DNA of 64,000 nt from an uncultured Roseateles sp. (GCF_963422335.1 NZ_OY729424.1:5766001-5830000); one strand, 5' to 3'; shown: positions 35,601-44,958, counted from the first letter of the stretch. Numbers and translations are program-made. Notes: a model not told the origin generated them from the sequence alone.

Positions 35601-36632
35601 ATGAATATCAAAAAGAGTCTGAGTCGTTTCGCCGCCTTGAGCCTGCTGGCCGCCGCCTGCGGTGCAGCCCACGCCCTGCCCCTGATCGACCTCGGCCCGG
35701 CCTCCGGCTACAGCGGCTTCTTCTTCGGCAATGTCGGCGCTGCCTCCGACGTCGAAGGTCGCCTGGCCGTCGGTGGCAACCTGACCTCCGGCTTCGATGT
35801 CGGCTACCGCAATGCCTTCGGCTCGACCGCACCGTCGCTGGTGGTGGGCGGCAGCGTCTCGCTGACCGGTCAGTGGGGCAATGCCGGCTCGATCTACAAC
35901 GGCCCGAAGTACAACACCAACACCAATGGCTCGATCGGCCCGAGCACCGCTCCCTGGGTGTCGTCCGGCCAGCTGAACATGGGCCAGATCGTCTACGGCA
36001 CCAGCCTGACCGCCGCCAGCTGGCAGTACGGCACGGCCGTCAAGAATGCCAACTACCTGGACTTCGCCGGCGCCAAGACGCAGCTGAGCGGCCTGTCCAG
36101 CACGCTGGCCGGCCAGGCGCAGATCGGCAGCTGGGCGCTGGGCGCTGGTGGCGTGACACTGACCGGCGACGGCAACTCCGATGTGCAGATCTTCAATCTG
36201 GGCAATACCGCGCTGAGCAACATCACCCTGAAAAACGTCAAGGCCGGCGCCCATGTGGTGATCAACAGCACGCTGACCAACGTGGTGTTCTCCGGTGATC
36301 TGGGCGGCGACAAGGCCAACTCCAGCGATGGCCTGGCCTCGCACCGCGACCGCGTGATCTACAACCTGAGCAATGCCACCAACGTCAATGTCAGCACCTT
36401 CCTGAATGGCAGCGTGCTGGCGGTGAACGCCAATGTGATCGGCAGCGGCCACCTGGAAGGCACGCTGATCGCCAACTCGCTCAGCACGGGCCCGAATGGC
36501 AAGCTGGAGCTGGGCTACGAGCCCTTTGTGCCGACCACGCCGGTGCCGGAACCCGAGACCTATGCGCTGATGATGGCCGGCCTGCTGACGGTGGGCATGG
36601 TCTCGCGCCGCCGCAAGACCCAACAACAATAA
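35601..36632 (+). CDS. Choice-of-anchor A family PEP-CTERM surface protein
   Basis: The product has 343 residues. It has an N-terminal Sec signal (ending near AAHALPL), a beta-rich choice-of-anchor A domain from about residue 30 to 300 (SGFFFGNVGAASDVEGRLAV, GSVLAVNANVIGSGHLEGTL), and a C-terminal sorting tag: VPEPETYALMMAG, hydrophobic helix, then the basic end SRRRK. PEP-CTERM proteins are processed by exosortase and end up on the surface or in exopolysaccharide matrix. No exosortase gene is in view. The gene stands alone, with a regulated-looking promoter and its own terminator. Confidence 0.92.
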   Translation: MNIKKSLSRFAALSLLAAACGAAHALPLIDLGPASGYSGFFFGNVGAASDVEGRLAVGGNLTSGFDVGYRNAFGSTAPSLVVGGSVSLTGQWGNAGSIYNGPKYNTNTNGSIGPSTAPWVSSGQLNMGQIVYGTSLTAASWQYGTAVKNANYLDFAGAKTQLSGLSSTLAGQAQIGSWALGAGGVTLTGDGNSDVQIFNLGNTALSNITLKNVKAGAHVVINSTLTNVVFSGDLGGDKANSSDGLASHRDRVIYNLSNATNVNVSTFLNGSVLAVNANVIGSGHLEGTLIANSLSTGPNGKLELGYEPFVPTTPVPEPETYALMMAGLLTVGMVSRRRKTQQQ

Positions 36633-36677
36633 GAAGAGACGTCGCTCGGGGATGGGGCGCAACAAGCCCCGCTATGC

Positions 36678-36715
36678 AAAGAGCCGGAACCCGCAAGGGC
36701 TCCGGCTCTTTTTTT
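36678..36715 (+). terminator. Intrinsic terminator of the PEP-CTERM gene
   Basis: AAAGAGCCGGA, a 12-base loop and TCCGGCTCTTT, with a T-run through 36715. The 11-bp stem begins 45 bases after the stop. It may also help end the convergent sppA transcript (stop at 36732). Confidence 0.92.
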
Positions 36716-36731
36716 CATGGCCACAGGGCGT

Positions 36732-37805
36732 TCAGCGCAGATTGATCGCGCCCCGCATGGCCCGCACCGAGCCCTCGCCGATGGCGGCGCCAAAGCGCTT
36801 GGCCAGGCGCTCGGCGACATTGTCCTTGGGCGTGTAGTCGATCACGTCCTCGGCCTTGACGACCTCGCGGGCGACGAAATCGAGGCTGCCGATCTTGTCG
36901 GCCAGGCCCAGCTTGATCGATTCCTCGCCGTTCCAGAACAGGCCGGAGAAGGTCTCCGGCGTTTCCTTCAGGCGCTTGCCGCGGCCGTCTTTCACGGCCT
37001 TGATGAACTGGCGGTGGATCTGGTCCAGCATCGCCTGGGCAAAGCCGCGTTGTTTCTCGCTGACCGGAGAGAACGGATCCAGCATGCCCTTGTTCTCGCC
37101 GGCGGTGAGCAGGCGGCGCTCGACGCCGTACTTCTCCATCACGCCGGTGAAGCCGAAGCCGTCCATCAGCACGCCGATGGAGCCGACCACCGAGGCCTTG
37201 TCGACATAGATCTCATCCGCCGCGGCGGCCATGTAATAGCAGCCCGAGGCACACATCTCCTCGACCACGGCATAGACCGGCTTCTTGTACAGGGCCTTGA
37301 GCCGACGGATCTCGTCGTAGACGATGCCCGACTGCACCGGGCTGCCGCCGGGCGAGTTCATGCGCAGCACCACCGCCTGGGCGCCATGGTCCTCGAAGGC
37401 CGGGCGCAGCGCAGCCAGCAGGTTCTCGGCGCTGGCCTCGCTGTCGACAGAGATTTCTCCGCGCACCTCGACCAGGGCGGTGTGCGGGCCGCTGGGCGAT
37501 GGCGTGTGGTGGCGCTGCAGGAACAGAAACCAGGCGAACAGGGCCAGGATGCCCAGCCAGATCAGCCGAAAGAAGCTGCGCCAGCGGCGGTCGCTGCGGC
37601 GGTCGCGCAGGTACTCGCGCGCAAACTGCTCCAGCACCGGCTCCAGGCCGACCACCGAATGGGTGGCCGGGGCAGCACTCGCCGCCGGAGCAGGTGCCGC
37701 AGCAGCAGCAGAGGCCATGCCGGGCGGCGCCGGCGTGTTGTCCACGTTCAGAGTCGCCGGCCCCGGATCGGGCACCGCGCCGGGCAGATCATCATTCGGA
37801 TTCAT
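36732..37805 (-). CDS. sppA: Signal peptide peptidase SppA (S49 family, short form)
   Basis: The product has 357 residues. A cytoplasmic Ala/Pro-rich leader (about 75 residues) precedes one membrane helix (FFRLIWLGILALFAWFLFL) and the S49 protease domain: VRGEISVDSEA, RMNSPGGSPVQSG, the nucleophile Ser in EMCASGCYYMA, and GSIGVLMDGFGFTGVMEKYG containing the expected catalytic Lys (in MEKYG). It degrades cleaved signal peptides and membrane fragments. It is the last gene of a leftward overlapping series rluC-HAD-Rieske-sppA; its start overlaps the Rieske stop (ATGA). Confidence 0.93.
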   Translation of the reverse strand: MNPNDDLPGAVPDPGPATLNVDNTPAPPGMASAAAAAPAPAASAAPATHSVVGLEPVLEQFAREYLRDRRSDRRWRSFFRLIWLGILALFAWFLFLQRHHTPSPSGPHTALVEVRGEISVDSEASAENLLAALRPAFEDHGAQAVVLRMNSPGGSPVQSGIVYDEIRRLKALYKKPVYAVVEEMCASGCYYMAAAADEIYVDKASVVGSIGVLMDGFGFTGVMEKYGVERRLLTAGENKGMLDPFSPVSEKQRGFAQAMLDQIHRQFIKAVKDGRGKRLKETPETFSGLFWNGEESIKLGLADKIGSLDFVAREVVKAEDVIDYTPKDNVAERLAKRFGAAIGEGSVRAMRGAINLR

Positions 37806-38224
37806 GCTTTGCCTTCAATGTCGTCGAAGAGGGCCTGGACGGGCTTGGTGTCCCGGTTCGGGAACCAATAGACCTGACCCTCGCGCTCCTGCACCTGGAT
37901 GCGAGTGAGCTTGCCGCGTGAGCAGGGGCCGGACACGATCTGCCCGGTGCGTGGCTCGTAGGCCGCGCCGTGGATGGAACACATGATGTATTCCTTGGAA
38001 CTGTCGAGAAATTCGCCGGGCTGCCAGTCCATCTCGGTGGGCACGTGGACGCAGCGGTTCAGGTAGGCGACCACCTCGCCATCAAAGCGCAGCACGAATG
38101 CCCGCGCCGCCTCGCCCCATTGCAACACATCGAAGACGACCGCCGTGCCCCGCTCGGCCAACTCGTCGGAGCGGCACAACAGCAGCGGCTCGCTGGTCGG
38201 CGGCGGATTCAACGCGTCATGCAT
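37802..38224 (-). CDS. Rieske [2Fe-2S] ferredoxin-like protein
   Basis: From the ATG at 38224 the protein has 140 residues. The cluster ligands are in CVHVPTE and CSIHGAAYEP, giving the Cys-x-His ... Cys-x-x-His set of a soluble Rieske domain. There is no membrane segment. Small Rieske proteins with this neighbourhood (between a HAD phosphatase and sppA) are common in Burkholderiales, but their electron partner is not known. The start lies inside the end of the HAD gene (8-base overlap) and the stop overlaps sppA. Confidence 0.88.
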   Translation of the reverse strand: MHDALNPPPTSEPLLLCRSDELAERGTAVVFDVLQWGEAARAFVLRFDGEVVAYLNRCVHVPTEMDWQPGEFLDSSKEYIMCSIHGAAYEPRTGQIVSGPCSRGKLTRIQVQEREGQVYWFPNRDTKPVQALFDDIEGKA

Positions 38225-38879
38225 GGCTGTCCAGCCATTGGTGCAGCTCGGCCACGCTGTGCGCCACGTGCACGGGCGCAAAGGTGTGGAAGCTGTCGTG
38301 CTCATGCGCGCCGTAGCTGACGCCCAGGCAGGCGGTGCCGGCGTTGACGGCCAGCTGCAGATCATGGGTGGTGTCGCCAATCATCAGCGTGCGCTCGGGC
38401 TCGGTGCCCAGCTCGCGCATCAGCTCCAGCAGCATCTGCGGATTCGGCTTGGAGGCGGTCTCGTCGGCGGTGCGGCTGCTGTCGAACATGCCCTTGAGCT
38501 GGGCGCTGTCCAGCGCCTCGTCCAGGCCCTTGCGGTTCTTGCCGGTGGCCACGGCCAGCCAGTGGTGACGGGCCTTCAGGCTGTCCAGCATCGCCAGGAC
38601 GCCGTCGAACAGCACCAGCTCGTGCTTGCGCTCGAAATAGTGATGGCGAAAGCGCAGGCCCAGCTCGGGGTATTTGTCGGCCGGCAGATCGGGCGCGGCA
38701 TGGCGCAGCGCATCCTGCAGGCCCAGGCCTATCACATAGCTGGCCGCCTGGTCGCTGGGCACGGCGGTGCCGACATCGGCGCAGGCGGACTGGATGGCAC
38801 GGGTGATCAGCGCCGTCGAGTCATACAGGGTGCCGTCCCAGTCGAAGACGATCAGATCAAACTGGCGGGGTCGGTTCAC
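38217..38879 (-). CDS. HAD-superfamily phosphatase (phosphoglycolate phosphatase-like)
   Basis: A GTG start at 38879 overlaps the rluC stop (GTGA) and gives 220 residues; an ATG at 38915 would extend into rluC. HAD motifs: the nucleophile strand LIVFDWDGTLYDST, motif II VATGKN, motif III Lys in ETASKPNPQML, and motif IV MIGDTTHDLQLAVNAG. The helical cap places it with Gph/PpaX-type phosphatases. It probably dephosphorylates phosphoglycolate or a similar small phosphate. Co-translation with rluC is conserved in many betaproteobacteria by my recollection. Confidence 0.88.
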   Translation of the reverse strand: MNRPRQFDLIVFDWDGTLYDSTALITRAIQSACADVGTAVPSDQAASYVIGLGLQDALRHAAPDLPADKYPELGLRFRHHYFERKHELVLFDGVLAMLDSLKARHHWLAVATGKNRKGLDEALDSAQLKGMFDSSRTADETASKPNPQMLLELMRELGTEPERTLMIGDTTHDLQLAVNAGTACLGVSYGAHEHDSFHTFAPVHVAHSVAELHQWLDSHA

Positions 38880-39928
38880 GCGGAAACTTTCAAGACAGCG
38901 AGCAGGGCTTCGCATTCGGGAGGCAATGGTGCGACGAGTTCAATCTCCTCGCCCGTGGCGGGGTGGTTGAACTTCAGCCGCCGGGCGTGCAGGAACATGC
39001 GTTCGAACTTGTGGCCACCCAGGCGTTCGCCACGGGCCAAGGCATGGTTGAGCTCGAAGATGCCGTACTTGGTGTCGCCAACGATCGGATGGCCGGCATG
39101 CTGCAGGTGCACGCGGATCTGATGCGTGCGGCCTGTCTTGATCGTCACGTCGAGCAGGCTGAAGCCGTCGAAGGCCTTGGCCAGCCGGACCAGGGAGATC
39201 GAACGGCGTGCGTCCTCGGCATTGACATCGTGCGATGAGGTCACCGCGCGCACGCGGCGCTCGCCATCGGCGTCCAGGAACTTGTGCAGCGGCACGTCGA
39301 TGACCTTGTTCGAGGCGTCCCAGGCGCCGATGACGAGGGCGGCATAGGTCTTGCCCGTCTCGCGCTCGCGGAACTGGGTCTGCAGGCCGGTCAGCGCGCT
39401 GCGCTTCTTGGCAATCAAGAGCAGGCCCGAGGTTTCGCGGTCCAGCCGGTGCACCAGTTCCAGGAATTTGGCCGCAGGCCGGGCCTGACGCAGCTGCTCG
39501 ATCACGCCGAAGCTGACGCCGCTGCCGCCGTGCACGGCCACACCGGCCGGTTTGTTGATGGCGATCAAATGCTCATCTTCAAAGACGATGGGAAACTCGC
39601 GCGGTGGCGCGGCGGGCGCACCGTTCTCCACCCGCTCGGGCAGGCGCACCGGCGGAATGCGCACCTCGTCGCCCAGCTCCAGCCGGGTGTCCGCATGGGC
39701 CCGGCCCTTGTTGACCCGCACCTCGCCGGCGCGTATCAGCCGGTAGACGTGGGTCTTGGGCACGCCCTTGAGCTCGCGCAAGAGGAAGTTGTCCAGGCGC
39801 TGGCCGGCCGAGCCATCGTCGATGGTGACGCGCTTCACCGCCGGGGCGGCGCCGGGACTCGTTTTTGCCGGTGCTGCCGGTTCCGCCGGCCGCTGCGCTT
39901 TTGCCACTGTGTGCTTGGGCGCGGTCAT
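38876..39928 (-). CDS. rluC: 23S rRNA pseudouridine synthase RluC
   Basis: The ATG at 39928 gives 350 residues; GTG codons at 40042/40039 would add a Lys/Ala-rich stretch and cannot be excluded. An S4 RNA-binding domain (QRLDNFLLRELKGVPKTHVY) is followed by the RluA-type catalytic domain, with the catalytic Asp in VHRLDRETSGLLL, then GKTYAALV and GRTHQIRVHLQHAGHPIVGD. It isomerises uridines in 23S rRNA helices 39 and 90-family sites (955, 2504, 2580 in E. coli). It is divergent from rne, the same arrangement as in E. coli, and leads the leftward series to sppA. Confidence 0.93.
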   Translation of the reverse strand: MTAPKHTVAKAQRPAEPAAPAKTSPGAAPAVKRVTIDDGSAGQRLDNFLLRELKGVPKTHVYRLIRAGEVRVNKGRAHADTRLELGDEVRIPPVRLPERVENGAPAAPPREFPIVFEDEHLIAINKPAGVAVHGGSGVSFGVIEQLRQARPAAKFLELVHRLDRETSGLLLIAKKRSALTGLQTQFRERETGKTYAALVIGAWDASNKVIDVPLHKFLDADGERRVRAVTSSHDVNAEDARRSISLVRLAKAFDGFSLLDVTIKTGRTHQIRVHLQHAGHPIVGDTKYGIFELNHALARGERLGGHKFERMFLHARRLKFNHPATGEEIELVAPLPPECEALLAVLKVSA

Positions 39929-40684
39929 GGGCACACGTATGCCCAATGCGAGCTTTTTGCCGGTTCGGCGCGGGGCTGCGCCGCCGGGCTTGGCGGCCTT
40001 GGCCGAACCCGCTGCTTTCCGCCCTATAATGCTTTGCACCACGTTTGCGCCGTAAGTATTTGATTTGCCTGAGTTTAACTGGGCAAGAGCGGTGCAAGTG
40101 GCGGCCCGTCGGGTTTGAACAAGACAAGACAGGTCAAAAATCGGTGATGCAACGCGCCCTGCCGTGGGCGGGCGCTGTCCCCAAGTGACAGCGCGGCCAG
40201 CGGCAGCACGTGGCAGAGCAAACGTAGAACGAGCCAACCCGCCGTCCTATCCAGGACAGGGAAAGACAAAGGTTTATATAGGCATGAGGCGCGCAATTAC
40301 AGCTTGCAGATCTCATGCCCGCGTTCAGTGATCAGCGGATGTTCCCCTTCAATCCCTCCCCCATGCCCTCCAAACGCTTGCTGCCCCGGCTGAATGCCGG
40401 CGCGGGCCGCGCCATGGATCAGGCCTGGGCCGCGTGGCGCCCGTCGCTTACGCCAAGGGATGGGGCCACAAGCGCTGATGTTTCACTGCCACGCATGCGC
40501 CAACGCTGCTCCTCTTGATCGGCTAGACGATCAACCGCGCAGTCCAGGGCGATTCCTTACTCGGTTCCTCCACGTTTCTCGTGCATCGGTGAGTCGCCCA
40601 CGGTTCTCGGACCGCAGGCGGCGTTGATGTATGCGCGACCTAGGTCCTGTCAAACAGGCCGGGCGCGCACAGAGGAGAGTGAAC
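39929..40684 (+). promoter_or_regulatory. Divergent rluC-rne region with presumed long rne leader
   Basis: These 756 bases contain no convincing protein gene. A perfect -10 hexamer TATAAT lies at 40025-40030 pointing towards rne (its -35 is weak), and a second AT-rich candidate TATATA at 40275-40280. The likely leader holds hairpins, the clearest being TTGATCG-N6-CGATCAA at 40515-40534. In E. coli the rne 5' leader mediates autoregulation by RNase E; a similar role here is inferred. AGAGGAG precedes the rne start. Confidence 0.5.
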
Positions 40685-43600
40685 ATGAAACGCATGCTGA
40701 TCAATGCGACGCAGGCTGAAGAGCGTCGCCTGGCCATCGTCGATGGCCAGAAGCTGGTGGACTTCGAGACCGAGATCGAGGGCCGCGAACAGCGCAAGGG
40801 CAATATCTACAAGGCGGTCGTGACCCGCGTCGAGCCCTCGCTCGAAGCCTGTTTCGTCGATTACGGCGAAGATCGCCACGGTTTCCTGCCCTTCAAGGAA
40901 ATCTCGCGCCAGTTCTTCCGCGAAGGCACGGATGTGCGCACCGCCCGCATCCAGGACGCGATCAAGGAAGGCCAGGAGTTGCTGGTCCAGGTCGAAAAAG
41001 AAGAACGCGGCAACAAGGGCGCGGCACTGACCACCTTTGTGTCGCTGGCCGGCCGCTACCTGGTCTTGATGCCCAACAACCCCCGCGGTGGTGGCGTTTC
41101 GCGCCGCATCGAGGGTGAAGACCGCGAAGAGCTGAAAGAAAACCTCGACCAGCTCGAATACCCCAAGGGCATGTCGCTGATCGCCCGCACCGCCGGCATC
41201 GGCCGCTCGGCCCCCGAGTTGCAGTGGGACCTGAACTACATGCTCAAGCTGTGGACCGCCATCGACGGCGCGTCCAAGGGCAGCAAGGGCGCCTTCCTGA
41301 TCTATCAGGAATCGTCGCTGGTGATTCGCGCCATCCGCGACTACTTCACCGCCGACATCGGCGAGATCCTGATCGATACGGACGACATCTTCGAGCAGGC
41401 TCAACAATTCATGAACCACGTGATGCCCGAAACGGCCAATCGCGTGAAGCGCTACCGTGACGACGCGCCGCTGTTCAGCCGCTTCCAGATCGAGCACCAG
41501 ATCGAAACCGCGTTCTCGCGCACGGTCAACCTGCCGTCCGGCGGCGCCATCGTGATTGACCACACCGAAGCGCTGGTGTCGGTGGACGTCAACTCGGCCC
41601 GCGCCACGCGCGGCGGCGACATCGAGGAAACCGCCACCCGCACCAATCTGGAAGCCGCCGATGAAATCGCGCGCCAGATGCGCTTGCGCGACCTGGGCGG
41701 CCTGATCGTCGTCGACTTCATCGACATGGAAGAGAGCAAGAACCGCCGCGAGGTCGAACAGCGCCTGCGCGATGCGCTGCGCTCCGACCGCGCCCGCGTG
41801 CAGTTCAGCTCCATCAGCAAATTCGGCCTGCTCGAACTGAGCCGCCAGCGCCTGCGCCCGGCGCTGTCTGAGGGCAGCCACATCACCTGCCCGCGTTGCA
41901 ACGGCACCGGCCACATCCGCGACACCGAGTCCAGCGCGCTGCAGATCCTGCGCATGGTCCAGGAAGAGTCGATGAAGGACAACACCGCCGCCGTGCACGT
42001 GCAGGTGCCGGTGGAAGTGACCTCGTTCCTGCTGAACGAGAAGCGCACCGAAATCACCAAGATCGAGATGAAGCAGCGCATCACCGTGCTGCTGGTGCCC
42101 AACAAGCACCTCGACACCCCGAACTACAAGCTGGAACGCCTGCGCCACGACGACCCGCGCCTGGAGAATCTGCAGGCCAGCTACACAATGATCGAAGAGC
42201 CGGAAGACGAGGTGGGCATCACCCGTCGCGAAAAGGCCAAGGCCAAGCAGGAGCCGGTCATCAAGGGCATCCTGCCCGAGACGCCCGCGCCTGTGGCCGT
42301 GCCCAAGCCTGCTCCCGCGCCCGCCCCGGTGGCGGCACCGGTGGCGGCTCCCGCGCCAGTGGCCGCACCTGCTGCCGCGGGTGGTGGTTTCTTCGGCTGG
42401 ATCAAGAGCCTGTTCGGCGGTGGCGAGACTGCCGCTCCGGCACCGGCTCCGGTCAAGCCCGTCGTGGCCAGCCCCGAAGCCAAGCCGGCCCGCGAAGGCC
42501 GTGACGGCCAGCGCGGCCGTGGCGATCGCAACGAACGCGGCGGCCGAGGCGGCCGTGGTGGACGTGATGGCGGCCGTGACGGCAAACCGGAAGGCGCACG
42601 CGCCGAGTCCGCAGGCCGTGACGGTCAGCGTGAAGGCGGCCGTGGTGGCCGTGGCGAGCGTGACGCCCGCCCGGACAACCGCGAAGGCGGTGGCCGTCCG
42701 CGTCGCGAACGTGGTGAGCGCGGCGAGCGCACCGAGGGCCTGGACGTCGCCGCTGGCGCCGCCGTGGCTGCCGGCGTTGCAGTTGCCGGTGCCGAGGAAG
42801 CCCGCGCACCGCGCGCCGAACGTGGCGAGCGCGGTGGCCGTGGACGTGGTGACCGTGCCGAGCGCGGCCCGCGCAACGATGAGCGCAGCGCTGAAGGCGT
42901 GGCCGAGTTGAGCGCCGAAGCCGGTGCCCAACCCGCCTTTGCCGACACCGCCCCGGCCGCCGAAGGCGCCGAAGCCGGTGAAGAGCAAGGCGAACGCCAA
43001 GGCGGCCGCCGCCGCCGCCGCCGTGGTGGCCGCGACCGTGACGACACCCGCGCCGAAGGCACGGGCAGCGATGCCGATGGTGCGCTGCCGGGCGACAGCG
43101 CTGCTGCCTCCGCCGAGCCGGCCAATGCCGAAGCCCAGGACGCGGTCGCCGCCGAAGGCAGCGAAGGCGCTGCTGAAGGTGAAGGCCAGGCCCGCGAAGG
43201 CCGCCGCAACCGTGGTCGCGGCCGTGATCGTGGCCCCCGTCGCGACCGCGCCGAAGGTGAAGAGAACGTCGCCGGTGAAGCTGCCGCAGAAGCTGTTGCC
43301 GAGGCTCCGGCCGAAGCCATCTCGCCTGCCGTCGAAGAACCTGCAGCGATCGAAGTGATGGTCGCCCGCCCGATCGAGGCCTCGGCCTTTGTTGCTCCGG
43401 TGGTCACTCCGGCGGTCGCTCCAGAGGCGGCTCCCGTGGAAGCAGTGGCCGAGCCGGTGGCAGCACCGGCCCCGGCTCCCGCCGCTGCACCTGTACCTGC
43501 CCCCGTGGCGGCGGCGCCCGTCGCCGCGCCGGTGGTGGTGGAAGCCTTCGCCCTGCCGATCGAGGACCTGAACGCTGTGGCGGCCAATGCCGGCCTGCAG

Positions 43601-43780
43601 TGGGTCAACTCCGACGCCGACAAGATCCGCGCCGTGCAGGAAGCGATGGCCGCCGAGCCCAAGCCCGTGCATGTGCCGCGCGAGCCCAAGCCGGTCGAGC
43701 AGATCGATCAGGGCCCGCTGGTGCTGGTCGAGACGCGCAAGAACCTGGCGCAAATCACCTTGCCGTTCGAGCAAAAATAA
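40685..43780 (+). CDS. rne: Ribonuclease E
   Basis: The ATG at 40685 has AGAGGAG upstream and gives 1031 residues. The N-terminal half is the catalytic core: S1 domain (GNIYKAVVTRVEPSLEACFV), 5'-sensor/RNase H region, the metal-binding DNase I-like part (SVDVNSARATRGGD, then IVVDFIDME) and the zinc link CPRC. From about residue 530 the protein is low complexity: a Pro/Ala segment, a long Arg/Gly/Glu-rich region with many GRGGR/GER repeats, and another Ala/Pro segment, ending with the conserved-looking VLVETRKNLAQITLPFEQK. This disordered tail is the degradosome scaffold and RNA-binding part. It ends at a strong terminator. Confidence 0.97.
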   Translation: MKRMLINATQAEERRLAIVDGQKLVDFETEIEGREQRKGNIYKAVVTRVEPSLEACFVDYGEDRHGFLPFKEISRQFFREGTDVRTARIQDAIKEGQELLVQVEKEERGNKGAALTTFVSLAGRYLVLMPNNPRGGGVSRRIEGEDREELKENLDQLEYPKGMSLIARTAGIGRSAPELQWDLNYMLKLWTAIDGASKGSKGAFLIYQESSLVIRAIRDYFTADIGEILIDTDDIFEQAQQFMNHVMPETANRVKRYRDDAPLFSRFQIEHQIETAFSRTVNLPSGGAIVIDHTEALVSVDVNSARATRGGDIEETATRTNLEAADEIARQMRLRDLGGLIVVDFIDMEESKNRREVEQRLRDALRSDRARVQFSSISKFGLLELSRQRLRPALSEGSHITCPRCNGTGHIRDTESSALQILRMVQEESMKDNTAAVHVQVPVEVTSFLLNEKRTEITKIEMKQRITVLLVPNKHLDTPNYKLERLRHDDPRLENLQASYTMIEEPEDEVGITRREKAKAKQEPVIKGILPETPAPVAVPKPAPAPAPVAAPVAAPAPVAAPAAAGGGFFGWIKSLFGGGETAAPAPAPVKPVVASPEAKPAREGRDGQRGRGDRNERGGRGGRGGRDGGRDGKPEGARAESAGRDGQREGGRGGRGERDARPDNREGGGRPRRERGERGERTEGLDVAAGAAVAAGVAVAGAEEARAPRAERGERGGRGRGDRAERGPRNDERSAEGVAELSAEAGAQPAFADTAPAAEGAEAGEEQGERQGGRRRRRRGGRDRDDTRAEGTGSDADGALPGDSAAASAEPANAEAQDAVAAEGSEGAAEGEGQAREGRRNRGRGRDRGPRRDRAEGEENVAGEAAAEAVAEAPAEAISPAVEEPAAIEVMVARPIEASAFVAPVVTPAVAPEAAPVEAVAEPVAAPAPAPAAAPVPAPVAAAPVAAPVVVEAFALPIEDLNAVAANAGLQWVNSDADKIRAVQEAMAAEPKPVHVPREPKPVEQIDQGPLVLVETRKNLAQITLPFEQK

Positions 43781-43784
43781 GGTC

Positions 43785-43827
43785 TTGCGGGTCAGACCTG
43801 CTACGCAGCTCTGACCTCAACTGACTG
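43785..43827 (+). repeat. Dispersed hairpin repeat, copy 1
   Basis: The segment begins TTGCGGGTCAGACC and ends CAACTGACTG. GGTCAGA pairs with TCTGACC and an inner CTGC with GCAG. A diverged copy is at 47945-47993. It lies 4 bases after the rne stop, before the terminator. Confidence 0.6.
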
Positions 43828-43829
43828 GA

Positions 43830-43865
43830 AAAAAAAGCCGCCTGGCATGCCAGGCGGCTTTTTTT
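43830..43865. terminator. Perfect bidirectional terminator between rne and nagZ
   Basis: AAAAAAAGCCGCCTGGC and GCCAGGCGGCTTTTTTT flank AT: a perfect 36-base palindrome with T-runs on both strands. It ends rne rightward and nagZ (stop at 43889) leftward. Confidence 0.95.
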
Positions 43866-43888
43866 CGCCCTGCCTCGTCAGCGCTGGC

Positions 43889-44944
43889 TTACGGCAACCG
43901 CTCCAACGCATGCTGGTAAGCCGGCTGGTGCATCAGCTCGTCCCAGGTCAGCGGCACGGTCTGCGGCAGCAGGTCCAGGCGGCGAGCCTCGCTGTCGGGT
44001 TCGGCCTGCCAGCGGCCGGCTTTCAGGGCCTTGGCCAGGCCGTCCAGCAGCACATCGACCGGCTTGCCGCCATCGATCTTCGATTGATTGCACAGCAGCA
44101 CCAGATCGCAGCCGGCGTTCAGTGCGGTGATGGCACCCTCGGTCGGGTTGCCGGCAATGCGGGCGCCCTCCATGCTCAGGTCATCGCAGCAGATGGCGCC
44201 GTTGAAGCCCAGCTGGCCGCGCAGGATGTCTTTCAGCCAGCGGGCCGAGAAGCCGGCCGGCAGGGCATCGACCTTGGGATAGGTCACGTGCGCGGGCATC
44301 ACGCAGGTCAGGCTGGTGGACAGCCAGTCATAGGGCTTGGCGTCTTCGGCCAGGATGGCTTTCAGCGAGCGCTTGTCGACGGCTGCGGCCACATGCGAAT
44401 CGGCCTGGGCATAGCCGTGGGCCGGGAAATGCTTGCCGCAATTGGCCATGCCGGACTGCAGCAGACCGTGCATCAGGCTCTTGGCCAGCAGCGAGACGAC
44501 GCGCGGGTCGCGATGGAAGGCCCGGTTGCCGACGACCTCGCTGCGGCCATGGTCCAGATCGACCACCGGCGTGAAGCTCAGATCGACGCCGCAGGCGCGC
44601 AGCTCGGCGCCCAGCACATAGCCAGCGGCGGTGGCGGCATTGGTGGCGCGCATCGCGTCCTGCATCCACAACTCGCCCAGGTCACGCATCGCGGGCAGGT
44701 GGGTGAAGCCGTCGCTGCGGAAGCGCTGCACGCGGCCGCCCTCATGATCGACGGTGATCAGCAGATCGGGCCGCAGGGCCTTGACCTCGGCGCACAGCGA
44801 GGTCAGCTGCGCACGGCTCTGCCAGTTGCGGCTGAACAGAATCATGCCGCCGGTCAGCGGGTGCTGGAGGCGGCGGCGGTCGTCATCGGTCAAGGCCAGG
44901 CCGGCGATGTCCAGTATCACGGGGGCGTGTTGTAGCTCGGTCAT
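43889..44944 (-). CDS. nagZ: Beta-N-acetylhexosaminidase NagZ
   Basis: The ATG at 44944 gives 351 residues. This cytoplasmic GH3 enzyme removes GlcNAc from recycled muropeptides. Visible are VDHEGGRVQRF, the flexible catalytic loop KHFPAHGYAQADSH with its Asp-His dyad (the usual KHFPGHG has Gly where this has Ala), and the nucleophile Asp in GAICCDDLSMEGA. It is the last gene of the lepA-to-nagZ leftward series and follows acpS by 14 bases. Confidence 0.95.
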   Translation of the reverse strand: MTELQHAPVILDIAGLALTDDDRRRLQHPLTGGMILFSRNWQSRAQLTSLCAEVKALRPDLLITVDHEGGRVQRFRSDGFTHLPAMRDLGELWMQDAMRATNAATAAGYVLGAELRACGVDLSFTPVVDLDHGRSEVVGNRAFHRDPRVVSLLAKSLMHGLLQSGMANCGKHFPAHGYAQADSHVAAAVDKRSLKAILAEDAKPYDWLSTSLTCVMPAHVTYPKVDALPAGFSARWLKDILRGQLGFNGAICCDDLSMEGARIAGNPTEGAITALNAGCDLVLLCNQSKIDGGKPVDVLLDGLAKALKAGRWQAEPDSEARRLDLLPQTVPLTWDELMHQPAYQHALERLP

Positions 44945-44958
44945 GAGGTCGTCTCTTC

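Noticed and set aside
42500..43300. Repeat-rich stretch as a CRISPR or tandem-repeat locus
   Set aside because: The periodic CGTGGCGA-type DNA encodes the Arg/Gly/Glu-rich disordered tail of RNase E in frame; there are no spacers.
40640..43774. Open frame of about 1044 codons antisense to rne
   Set aside because: It has no domain or ribosome site and a repetitive composition mirroring the GRG-rich tail of RNase E.
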